A stretch of 64,000 nucleotides of DNA from the NCBI RefSeq assembly GCF_028554725.1, contig NC_071669.1, positions 31,176,001 to 31,240,000 of the forward strand, given 5' to 3'. Below, one piece after another: positions 53,279 to 64,000 of the stretch (positions within the stretch are counted from its first letter, which is position 1; each line of letters starts with the position of its first letter). The DNA comes from Zeugodacus cucurbitae (taxonomy: Eukaryota; Arthropoda; Insecta; Diptera; Tephritidae). Position numbers and translations under genes: made by a program. The notes beneath the pieces were generated by a model that saw only the letters and a list, made by a program, of their open reading frames with translations, did not search any database and was not told the origin of the DNA.

Positions 53279-56200
53279 AGAAAGTGAACTTTGATCTTAA
53301 ATCTGATAAAAATACAAAATCAATGATCATGATGAAATGTTATTTATGTTTCTATTTGTCGATAAACAACTTGCAAGAAAGTGAACTTTGATCTTAGTTC
53401 TGATAAAATACAAAATAAATGATTATGAATAAATATTTTTATGTTTTTATTTGACTACATTCAACTTGCAAGAAAGTGAACTTTGATCTTAAATCTGATA
53501 AAAATGCAAAATAAATTATTATGAATAAATATTCTTTATGTTTTTATTTGTCGATATTCAACTTGCAGGAAAGTGAACTTTGATCATAAATCTGAGAAAA
53601 ATCAAAATAAATGATTATGAATAAATATTCTTTATGCTTTTATTTGTCGATATTCAACTTGCAAGAAAGTGAACTTTAATCTTAAATATGATAAAATACA
53701 AAATAAATGATTTTAAATAAATGTTATTTATGTTTTTATATGTCGATAAACAACTTGCAAGAAAGTGAGCTTTGATCTTAAATGTGATAAAATACAAAAT
53801 AAATTATTATGAATAAATATTTTTATGTTTTTATTTGACTATATTCAACTTGCAGGAAAGTGAACTTTGATCAAAAATCTGAGAAAACTCAAAATAAATG
53901 ATTATCAATAAATGTTCTTTATGTTTCTATTTGTCGATAAACAACTTGCAAGAAAATGAACTTTAATCTTAGATATGATAGAATACAAAATAAATGATTA
54001 TGAATAAATATTCTTTATGCTTTTATTTGTCGATATTCAACTTGCAAGAAAGTGAACTTTAATCTTAAATATGATAAAATACAAAATAAATGATTTTGAA
54101 TAAATGTTATTTATGTTTTTACTTGTCGATAAACAACTTGCAAGAAAGTGAACTTTAATCTTAAATCTGATAAAATACAAAATAAATGATTATGAATATA
54201 TGTTCTTTATGTTTCTATATGTCGATAAACAACTTGCAAGAAAGTGAACTTTGATCTTAGTTCTGATAAAATACAAAATAAATGATTATGAATAAATATT
54301 ATTATGTTTTTATTTGACCACATTCAACTTGCAAGAAAGTGAACTTTTATCTTAAATCTGATAAAAATACAAAATAAATGATAATGAATAAATATTATTT
54401 ATGTTTTTATTTGCCGATTAACAACTTACATGAAAGTGAACTTTGATCATAAATCTGATAAAATACAAAATAAATTATTATGAATAAATATTCTTTATGT
54501 TTTTATTTGCCGATATTCAACTTGCAAGAAAGTGAACTTTGATCTTAAATCTGATAAAAATACAAAATCAATGATCATGATGAAATGTTATTTATGTTTC
54601 TATTTGTCGATAAACAACTTGCAAGAAAGTGAACTTTGATCTTAGTTCTGATAAAATACAAAATAAATGATTATGAATAAATATTTTTATGTTTTTATTT
54701 GACTACATTCAACTTGCAAGAAAGTGAACTTTGATCTTAAATCTGATAAAAATACAAAATAAATTATTATGAATAAATATTCTTTATGTTTTTATTTGCC
54801 GATTAACAACTTGCAAGAAAGTGAGCTTTGATCTTAAATCTGATAAAATACAAAATAAATTATTATGAATAAATATTCTTTATGTTTTTATTTGTCGATA
54901 TTCAACTTGTAAGAAAGTGAGCTTTAATCTTAGATATGATAGAATACAAAATAAATGATAATGAATAAATGTTATTTATGTTTTTATTTGCCGATTAACA
55001 ACTTACATGAATGTGAACTTTGATCATAAATCAGAGAAAACTCAAAATAAATGATTATCAATAAATGTTCTTTATGTTTCTATTTGTCGATAAACAACTT
55101 GCAAGAAAGTGAACTTTAATCTTAGATATGATAGAATACAAAATCAATGATTATGAATAAATGTTATTTATGTTTTTATTTGTCGATAAACAACTTGCAA
55201 GAAAGTGAGCTTTAATCTTAGATATGATAGAATACAAAATAAATGATAATGAATAAATGTTATTTATGTTTTTATTTGCCGATTAACAACTTACATGAAT
55301 GTGAACTTTGATCATAAATCAGAGAAAACTCAAAATAAATGATAATGAATAAATATTCTTTATGCTTTTATTTGTCGATATTCAACTTGTAAGAAAGTGA
55401 ACTTTAATCTTAAATATGATAAAATACAAAATAAATGATTTTGAATAAATGTTGTTTATGTTTTTATTTGTCGATAAACAACTTGCAAGAAAGTGAGCTT
55501 TGATCTTAAATCTGATAAAATACAAAATAAATTATTATGAATAAATATTCTTTATGTTTTTATTTGTCGATATTCAACTTGCAAGAATGTGAACTTTGAT
55601 CTTAAATCTGATAAAAATACAAAATAAATGATTATGAATAAATATTATTTATGTTTTTATTTGCCGATTAACAACTTACATGAATGTGAACTTTGATCAT
55701 AAATCAGAGAAAACTCAAAATAAATGATAATGAATAAATATTCTTTATGCTTTTATTTGTCGATATTCAACTTGTAAGAAAGTGAACTTTAATCTTAAAT
55801 ATGATAAAATACAAAATAAATGATTTTGAATAAATGTTGTTTATGTTTTTATTTGTCGATAAACAACTTGCAAGAAAGTGAGCTTTGATCTTAAATCTGA
55901 TAAAATACAAAATAAATTATTATGAATAAATATTCTTTATGTTTTTATTTGTCGATATTCAACTTGCAAGAATGTGAACTTTGATCTTAAATCTGATAAA
56001 AATACAAAATAAATGATTATGAATAAATATTATTTATGTTTTTATTTGCCGATTAACAACTTACATGAATGTGAACTTTGATCATAAATCAGAGAAAACT
56101 CAAAATAAATGATTATCAATAAATGTTCTTTATGTTTCTATTTGTCGATAAACAACTTGCAAGAAAGTGAACTTTAATCTTAGATATGATAGAATACAAA

Positions 56201-56870
56201 ATCAATGATTATGAATAAATGTTATTTATGTTTTTATTTGTCGATAAACAACTTGCAAGAAAGTGAGCTTTAATCTTAGATATGATAGAATACAAAATAA
56301 ATGATAATGAATAAATGTTATTTATGTTTTTATTTGTCGATAAACAACTCGCAAGAAAGTGAGCTTTGATCTTAAATCTGATAAAATACAAAATAAGTGA
56401 TAATGAATTAATATTCTTTATGTTCTTATTTGTCGATATTCAACTTGCAAGAAAGTGAACTTTGATCTTAAATCAGATAAAAATACAAAATAAATTATTA
56501 TGAATAAATATTCTTTATGTTTTTATTTGTCGATATTCAACTTGCAAGAAAGTGAACTTTGATCTTAAATCTGATAAAAATACAAAATCAATGATCATGA
56601 TGAAATGTTATTTATGTTTCTATTTGTCGATAAACAACTTGCAAGAAAGTGAACTTTGATCTTAGTTCTGATAAAATACAAAATAAATGATTATGAATAA
56701 ATATTTTTATGTTTTTATTTGACTATATTCAACTTGCAGGAAAGTGAACTTTGATCAAAAATCTGAGAAAACTCAAAATAAATGATTATCAATAAATGTT
56801 CTTTATGTTTCTATTTGTCGATAAACAACTTGCAAGAAAATGAACTTTAATCTTAGATATGATAGAATAC
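53279..56870. repeat. 3.6 kb alpha block, first copy (partner at 57,219-60,618)
   Basis: 'gactacat' at 53,453 matches 57,393 and 'gaccacat' at 54,316 matches 'gactacat' at 58,256 (offset 3940). From about 54.99 kb the offset is 3748 ('gattaacaac' at 54,993 and 58,741). The 192-bp step is two extra monomers here at about 54,800-54,990, which include a chimeric unit with a class C start and class B core. The match ends near 56,870, where the partner has 'gataatgaat' instead of 'gattatgaat' and then a different unit order. Confidence 0.85.
55262..56120. repeat. 385-bp (four-monomer) tandem repeat, over two copies
   Basis: The class C mark gccgat occurs at 55,278, 55,663 and 56,048, two steps of exactly 385 bp. 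The order within each repeat is class C with 'atgaatgtgaac', class A with 'cttgtaagaaag', a class B unit with 'gttgtttatg' upstream, and class A with 'gcaagaatgtg'. It is the cleanest short higher-order repeat in the window. Confidence 0.87.
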
Positions 56871-57218
56871 AAAATAAATGATTATGAATAAATATTCTTT
56901 ATGCTTTTATTTGTCGATATTCAACTTGCAAGAAAGTGAACTTTAATCTTAGATATGATAGAATACAAAATCAATGATTATGAATAAATGTTATTTATGT
57001 TTTTATTTGTCGATAAACAACTTGCAAGAAAGTGAGCTTTAATCTTAGATATGATAGAATACAAAATAAATGATAATGAATAAATATTCTTTATGCTTTT
57101 ATTTGTCGATAAACAACTTGCAAGAAAGTGAACTTTAATCTTAAATATGATAAAATACAAAATAAATGATTTTGAATAAATATTCTTTATGTTTTTATTT
57201 GTCGATATTCAACTTGCA

Positions 57219-60200
57219 AGAAAGTGAACTTTGATCTTAAATCTGATAAAAATACAAAATCAATGATCATGATGAAATGTTATTTATGTTTCTATTTGTC
57301 GATAAACAACTTGCAAGAAAGTGAACTTTGATCTTAGTTCTGATAAAATACAAAATAAATGATTATGAATAAATATTTTTATGTTTTTATTTGACTACAT
57401 TCAACTTGCAAGAAAGTGAACTTTGATCTTAAATCTGATAAAAATACAAAATAAATTATTATGAATAAATATTCTTTATGTTTTTATTTGTCGATATTCA
57501 ACTTGCAGGAAAGTGAACTTTGATCATAAATCTGAGAAAAATCAAAATAAATGATTATGAATAAATATTCTTTATGCTTTTATTTGTCGATATTCAACTT
57601 GCAAGAAAGTGAACTTTAATCTTAAATATGATAAAATACAAAATAAATGATTTTAAATAAATGTTATTTATGTTTTTATATGTCGATAAACAACTTGCAA
57701 GAAAGTGAGCTTTGATCTTAAATGTGATAAAATACAAAATAAATTATTATGAATAAATATTTTTATGTTTTTATTTGACTATATTCAACTTGCAGGAAAG
57801 TGAACTTTGATCAAAAATCTGAGAAAACTCAAAATAAATGATTATCAATAAATGTTCTTTATGTTTCTATTTGTCGATAAACAACTTGCAAGAAAATGAA
57901 CTTTAATCTTAGATATGATAGAATACAAAATAAATGATTATGAATAAATATTCTTTATGCTTTTATTTGTCGATATTCAACTTGCAAGAAAGTGAACTTT
58001 AATCTTAAATATGATAAAATACAAAATAAATGATTTTGAATAAATGTTATTTATGTTTTTACTTGTCGATAAACAACTTGCAAGAAAGTGAACTTTAATC
58101 TTAAATCTGATAAAATACAAAATAAATGATTATGAATATATGTTCTTTATGTTTCTATATGTCGATAAACAACTTGCAAGAAAGTGAACTTTGATCTTAG
58201 TTCTGATAAAATACAAAATAAATGATTATGAATAAATATTATTATGTTTTTATTTGACTACATTCAACTTGCAAGAAAGTGAACTTTTATCTTAAATCTG
58301 ATAAAAATACAAAATAAATGATAATGAATAAATATTATTTATGTTTTTATTTGCCGATTAACAACTTACATGAAAGTGAACTTTGATCATAAATCTGATA
58401 AAATACAAAATAAATTATTATGAATAAATATTCTTTATGTTTTTATTTGCCGATATTCAACTTGCAAGAAAGTGAACTTTGATCTTAAATCTGATAAAAA
58501 TACAAAATCAATGATCATGATGAAATGTTATTTATGTTTCTATTTGTCGATAAACAACTTGCAAGAAAGTGAACTTTGATCTTAGTTCTGATAAAATACA
58601 AAATAAATGATTATGAATAAATATTTTTATGTTTTTATTTGACTACATTCAACTTGCAAGAAAGTGAACTTTGATCTTAAATCTGATAAAAATACAAAAT
58701 AAATTATTATGAATAAATATTCTTTATGTTTTTATTTGCCGATTAACAACTTACATGAATGTGAACTTTGATCACAAATCAGAGAAAACTCAAAATAAAT
58801 GATTATCAATAAATGTTCTTTATGTTTCTATTTGTCGATAAACAACTTGCAAGAAAGTGAACTTTAATCTTAGATATGATAGAATACAAAATCAATGATT
58901 ATGAATAAATGTTATTTATGTTTTTATTTGTCGATAAACAACTTGCAAGAAAGTGAGCTTTAATCTTAGATATGATAGAATACAAAATAAATGATAATGA
59001 ATAAATGTTATTTATGTTTTTATTTGCCGATTAACAACTTACATGAATGTGAACTTTGATCATAAATCAGAGAAAACTCAAAATAAATGATAATGAATAA
59101 ATATTCTTTATGCTTTTATTTGTCGATATTCAACTTGTAAGAAAGTGAACTTTAATCTTAAATATGATAAAATACAAAATAAATGATTTTGAATAAATGT
59201 TGTTTATGTTTTTATTTGTCGATAAACAACTTGCAAGAAAGTGAGCTTTGATCTTAAATCTGATAAAATACAAAATAAATTATTATGAATAAATATTCTT
59301 TATGTTTTTATTTGTCGATATTCAACTTGCAAGAATGTGAACTTTGATCTTAAATCTGATAAAAATACAAAATAAATGATTATGAATAAATATTATTTAT
59401 GTTTTTATTTGCCGATTAACAACTTACATGAATGTGAACTTTGATCATAAATCAGAGAAAACTCAAAATAAATGATAATGAATAAATATTCTTTATGCTT
59501 TTATTTGTCGATATTCAACTTGTAAGAAAGTGAACTTTAATCTTAAATATGATAAAATACAAAATAAATGATTTTGAATAAATGTTGTTTATGTTTTTAT
59601 TTGTCGATAAACAACTTGCAAGAAAGTGAGCTTTGATCTTAAATCTGATAAAATACAAAATAAATTATTATGAATAAATATTCTTTATGTTTTTATTTGT
59701 CGATATTCAACTTGCAAGAATGTGAACTTTGATCTTAAATCTGATAAAAATACAAAATAAATGATTATGAATAAATATTATTTATGTTTTTATTTGCCGA
59801 TTAACAACTTACATGAATGTGAACTTTGATCATAAATCAGAGAAAACTCAAAATAAATGATTATCAATAAATGTTCTTTATGTTTCTATTTGTCGATAAA
59901 CAACTTGCAAGAAAGTGAACTTTAATCTTAGATATGATAGAATACAAAATCAATGATTATGAATAAATGTTATTTATGTTTTTATTTGTCGATAAACAAC
60001 TTGCAAGAAAGTGAGCTTTAATCTTAGATATGATAGAATACAAAATAAATGATAATGAATAAATGTTATTTATGTTTTTATTTGTCGATAAACAACTCGC
60101 AAGAAAGTGAGCTTTGATCTTAAATCTGATAAAATACAAAATAAGTGATAATGAATTAATATTCTTTATGTTCTTATTTGTCGATATTCAACTGGCAAGA

Positions 60201-60618
60201 AAGTGAACTTTGATCTTAAATCAGATAAAAATACAAAATAAATTATTATGAATAAATATTCTTTATGTTTTTATTTGTCGATATTCAACTTGCAAGAAAG
60301 TGAACTTTGATCTTAAATCTGATAAAAATACAAAATCAATGATCATGATGAAATGTTATTTATGTTTCTATTTGTCGATAAACAACTTGCAAGAAAGTGA
60401 ACTTTGATCTTAGTTCTGATAAAATACAAAATAAATGATTATGAATAAATATTTTTATGTTTTTATTTGACTATATTCAACTTGCAGGAAAGTGAACTTT
60501 GATCAAAAATCTGAGAAAACTCAAAATAAATGATTATCAATAAATGTTCTTTATGTTTCTATTTGTCGATAAACAACTTGCAAGAAAATGAACTTTAATC
60601 TTAGATATGATAGAATAC
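57219..60618. repeat. 3.6 kb alpha block, second copy, two monomers shorter
   Basis: Matches 53,279-56,870 at offset 3940 and then 3748. Private changes include 'gatcacaaatc' near 58,773 and 'aactggcaag' near 60,191, both single-base changes from the usual form. The short stretch between the copies (about 56,870-57,218) holds class A and B units with the 'cttagatatgatag' middle, and nothing else. Confidence 0.85.
59010..59868. repeat. 385-bp tandem repeat, duplicated set
   Basis: gccgat at 59,026, 59,411 and 59,796, again 385 bp apart and 3748 bp from the first set. The set was therefore already tandem when the 3.6 kb block was copied. Confidence 0.86.
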
Positions 60619-63600
60619 AAAATAAATGATAATGAATAAATATTCTTTATGCTTTTATTTGTCGATATTCAACTTGCAAGAAAGTGAACTTTAATCTTAA
60701 ATATGATAAAATACAAAATAAATGATTTTGAATAAATGTTATTTATGTTTTTACTTGTCGATAAACAACTTGCAGGAAAGTGAGCTTTGAACATAAATCT
60801 GATAAAAAACAAAATAAATTATTATGAATAAATATTCTTTATGTTTTTATTTGTCGATATTCAACTTTCAGGAAAGTGAACTTTGATCATAAATCTGAGA
60901 AAACTCAAAATAAATGATTATCAATAAATGTTCTTTATGTTTCTATTTGTCGATAAACAACTTGCAAGAAAGTGAACTTTAATCTTAGATATGATAGAAT
61001 ACAAAATCAATGATTATGAATAAATGTTATTTATGTTTTTATTTGTCGATAAACAACTTGCAAGAAAGTGAGCTTTGATCTTAAATCTGATAAAATACAA
61101 AATAAATTATTATGAATAAATATTCTTTATGTTTTTATTTGTCGATATTCAACTTGCAAGAATGTGAACTTTGATCTTAAATCTGATAAAAATACAAAAT
61201 AAATGATTATAAATAAATATTATTTATGTTTTTATTTGCCGATTAACAACTTACATGAATGTGAACTTTGATCATAAATCAGAGAAAACTCAAAATAAAT
61301 GATTATCAATAAATGTTCTTTATGTTTCTATTTGTCGATAAACAACTTGCAAGAAAGTGAACTTTAATCTTAGATATGATAGAATACAAAATCAATGATT
61401 ATGAATAAATGTTATTTATATTTTTATTTGTCGATAAACAACTTGCAAGAAAGTGAGCTTTAATCTTAGATATGATAGAATACAAAATAAATGATAATGA
61501 ATAAATATTCTTTATGCTTTTATTTGTCGATAAACAACTTGCAAGAAAGTGAACTTTAATCTTAAATATGATAAAATACAAAATAAATGATTTTGAATAA
61601 ATATTCTTTATGTTTTTATTTGTCGATATTCAACTTGCAAGAATGTGAACTTTGATCTTAAATCTGATAAAAATACAAAATAAATGATTATGAATAAATA
61701 TTATTTATGTTTTTATTTGCCGATTAACAACTTACATGAAAATGCAACTTTGATCATAAATCTGAGAAAACTCAAAATAAATGATTATCAATAAATGTTC
61801 TTTATGTTTCTATTCGTCGATAAACAACTTGCAAGAAAGTGAACTTTAATCTTAGATGTGATAGAATACAAAATCAATGATTATGAATAAATGTTATTTA
61901 TGTTTCTATTTGTCGATAAACAACTTGCAAGAAAGTGAACTTTGATCTTAGTTCTGATAAAATACAAAATAAATGATTATGAATAAATATTCTTTATGTT
62001 TTTATTTGTCGATATTCAACTTGCAAGAATGTGAACTTTGATCTTAAATCTGATAAAAATACAAAATAAATGATTATGAATAAATATTATTTATGTTTTT
62101 ATTTGCCGATTAACAACTTACATGAATGTGAACTTTGATCATAAATCAGAGAAAACTCAAAATAAATGATTATCAATAAATGTTCTTTATGTTTCTATTT
62201 GTCGATAAACAACTTGCAAGAATGTGAACTTTAATCTTAGATATGATAGAATACAAAATCAATGATTATGAATAAATGTTATTTATGTTTTTATTTGTCG
62301 ATAAACAACTTGCAAGAAAGTGAGCTTTGATCTTAAATCTGATAAAATACAAAATAAGTGATAATGAATTAATATTCTTTATGTTTTTATTTGTCGATAT
62401 TCAACTTGCAAGAAAGTGAACTTTGATCTTAAATCTGATAAAAATACAAAATCAATGATCATGATGAAATGTTATTTATGTTTCTATTTGTCGATAAACA
62501 ACTTGCAAGAAAGTGAACTTTGATCTTAGTTCTGATAAAATACAAAATAAATGATTATGAATAAATATTCTTATGTTTTTATTTGACTATATTCAACTTG
62601 CAGGAAAGTGAACTTTGATCAAAAATCTGAGAAAACTCAAAATAAATGATTATCAATAAATGTTCTTTATGTTTCTATTTGTCGATAAACAACTTGCAAG
62701 AAAATGAACTTTAATCTTAGATATGATAGAATACAAAATAAATGATTATGAATAAATATTCTTTATGCTTTTATTTGTCGATATTCAACTTGCAAGAAAG
62801 TGAACTTTAATCTTAAATATGATAAAATACAAAATAAATGATTTTGAATAAATGTTATTTATGTTTTTACTTGTCGATAAACAACTTGCAGGAAAGTGAG
62901 CTTTGAACATAAATCTGATAAAAAACAAAATAAATTATTATGAATAAATATTCTTTATGTTTTTATTTGTCGATATTCAACTTTCAGGAAAGTGAACTTT
63001 GATCATAAATCTGAGAAAACTCAAAATAAATGATTATCAATAAATGTTCTTTATGTTTCTATTTGTCGATAAACAACTTGCAAGAAAGTGAACTTTAATC
63101 TTAGATATGATAGAATACAAAATCAATGATTATGAATAAATGTTATTTATGTTTTTATTTGTCGATAAACAACTTGCAAGAAAGTGAGCTTTGATCTTAA
63201 ATCTGATAAAATACAAAATAAATTATTATGAATAAATATTCTTTATGTTTTTATTTGTCGATATTCAACTTGCAAGAATGTGAACTTTGATCTTAAATCT
63301 GATAAAAATACAAAATAAATGATTATAAATAAATATTATTTATGTTTTTATTTGCCGATTAACAACTTACATGAATGTGAACTTTGATCATAAATCAGAG
63401 AAAACTCAAAATAAATGATTATCAATAAATGTTCTTTATGTTTCTATTTGTCGATAAACAACTTGCAAGAAAGTGAACTTTAATCTTAGATATGATAGAA
63501 TACAAAATCAATGATTATGAATAAATGTTATTTATATTTTTATTTGTCGATAAACAACTTGCAAGAAAGTGAGCTTTAATCTTAGATATGATAGAATACA

Positions 63601-63850
63601 AAATAAATGATAATGAATAAATATTCTTTATGCTTTTATTTGTCGATAAACAACTTGCAAGAAAGTGAACTTTAATCTTAAATATGATAAAATACAAAAT
63701 AAATGATTTTGAATAAATATTCTTTATGTTTTTATTTGTCGATATTCAACTTGCAAGAATGTGAACTTTGATCTTAAATCTGATAAAAATACAAAATAAA
63801 TGATTATGAATAAATATTATTTATGTTTTTATTTGCCGATTAACAACTTA
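60619..63850. repeat. Tandem higher-order repeat, period 2116 bp (22 monomers)
   Basis: The rare 'ctttgaacat' at 60,785 recurs at 62,901, exactly 2116 bp later; the unit beginning at 61,399 recurs at 63,515. Copy one runs from about 60,619 to 61,735, where it reads 'gaaaatgcaac' and leaves the pattern. Copy two runs from about 62,735 to 63,850. The stretch between (61,735-62,735) is a mix of beta-like ('ctattcgtcg', 'gatgtgatag') and alpha units. Upstream the relation continues with a one-monomer (97-bp) shift. Confidence 0.85.
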
Positions 63851-64000
63851 CATGAATGTGAACTTTGATCATAAATCAGAGAAAACTCAAAATAAATGAT
63901 TATCAATAAATGTTCTTTATGTTTCTATTTGTCGATAAACAACTTGCAAGAATGTGAACTTTAATCTTAGATATGATAGAATACAAAATCAATGATTATG
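63851..64000. repeat. Array continues to the window edge
   Basis: The last 150 bases are ordinary class C, E and B monomer sequence, ending inside a unit at 'caatgattatg'. There is no sign of an array boundary, so the satellite extends beyond the window on this side, as it does on the left, where the window opens inside a unit. Confidence 0.95.

Larger units (their letters stand above)
48411..53325. repeat. 4887-bp tandem duplication, second copy
   Basis: Continues the 4887-bp period to about 53,325, where this copy reads 'caatgatcatgatg' and the first reads 'caatgataatgaat'. About 30 bp starting 'taaatctgataaaaatac' are identical at the left edge, the join and the right edge, so the exchange happened within a shared stretch of monomer and kept the register. 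The copy ends at an alpha block related to 17.6 kb. Confidence 0.93.
1..64000. repeat. Satellite DNA array, ~96-bp monomer, filling the window
   Basis: Every part of the window is made of head-to-tail copies of one AT-rich unit. Successive 'gtcgat' marks at 34, 130, 226, 323 and 420 give spacings of 96, 96, 97 and 97, and this rhythm continues to the end. The 97-bp units mostly carry an extra A in the 'gataaaaatac' stretch. All units I examined run in the same direction. No stretch over 300 bases departs from the pattern, so there is no gene, RNA gene or inserted element to report elsewhere. About 660 units fit in 64 kb. Arrays of this size are a eukaryotic feature, typically of centromeric or other heterochromatin; that location is inference. 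I do not recognise the family. Confidence 0.98.

Noticed and set aside
15339..63697. Eleven 60-residue minus-strand reading frames (for example 15,339-15,521, 46,036-46,218, 63,515-63,697).
   Set aside because: Each spans about two monomers and encodes the same roughly 32-residue segment twice. Because 96 is a multiple of three, a frame open in one unit stays open in the next. They appear only where the repeat recurs, have no homology I recognise and no coding-type variation. They are by-products of the repeat.
1..64000. CRISPR array (regularly spaced conserved core with less conserved intervals).
   Set aside because: The intervals are homologous to each other rather than unique spacers, the unit is longer than CRISPR units, and there is no leader or cas gene.
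1..64000. Bacterial-type promoters (ttgatc ... tatgataaaat) and AT-rich regulatory sites.
   Set aside because: Such matches are unavoidable at about 21% G+C, recur in every unit and have no gene downstream.
1..64000. Telomeric or subtelomeric repeat.
   Set aside because: The unit is 96 bp with no short G-rich telomere motif on either strand anywhere in the window.
1..64000. CENP-B box.
   Set aside because: No match to the CGGG-bearing part of the box; the units lack any CGGG. Centromere identity, if any, would rest on another feature.
1..64000. LTR or DNA transposon remnants, tRNA or rRNA genes.
   Set aside because: No terminal repeats, coding domains or structured RNA sequence interrupt the monomer pattern.

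Overview
The whole 64 kb window is one uninterrupted satellite DNA array. I find no protein-coding gene, RNA gene, transposon or unique spacer in it. The unit is an AT-rich monomer of about 96 bp (96 or 97 bp in most copies; the common form has 20 G+C in 96 positions). It recurs about 660 times, always in the same orientation. An easy register mark is the tetranucleotide tcga inside 'tttgtcgat', which occurs about once per unit and is lost in units reading gccgat, gacgat or gtcaat. A megabase-style tandem array of this kind points to a eukaryotic chromosome, most likely constitutive heterochromatin or a centromere/pericentromere in an AT-rich genome. I do not recognise the satellite family and cannot name the species.

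Monomers fall into a few linked classes. Class A has gtcgatattcaac after tttttattt. Class B has gtcgataaacaac after tttctattt. Class C has gccgattaacaacttacatg. Class D has tatatgtcgataaataac with agatctgatag. Class E has cagg, then tctgagaaaactc and gattatcaat. Combinations of these build higher-order blocks of three families: alpha (about 1-6.4, 17.6-21.6 and 45-64 kb), beta (about 6.4-9.7, 16-17.6, 21.6-26.9, 29.9-31.4 and 34.5-41 kb, marked by cgacttgcaagaagg) and gamma (about 9.7-15.9, 26.9-29.9, 31.5-34.4 and 35.7-37.0 kb, marked by gattagcaat, actttcagg and cttgtcaataaac).

The blocks are related by nested tandem duplications whose periods I measured from rare marker variants: 1554, 2462, 619, 1219, 1059, 2693, 288, 1926, 4522, 193, 97, 2599, about 2504, 1540, 1912, 4887, 3940/3748, 385 and 2116 bp. 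There is also a 6.8 kb block repeated at a distance of 15,261 bp, and one at 14,111/13,919 bp. Several copies differ by only a handful of bases, so they are recent. A few out-of-register junctions (16-bp insertion, 42-bp and 64-bp truncated units, 11-bp and 6-bp deletions) act as shared scars that tie distant blocks together. This is the pattern expected from repeated unequal exchange and gene conversion.

The window contains no visible 'system' of genes. What deserves a second look is the array's own structure: paired dyads in each monomer, a conserved core, the breakpoint scars, and the very young 4.9 kb duplication. Block boundaries are read by eye and are uncertain by tens of bases where flanks are identical.
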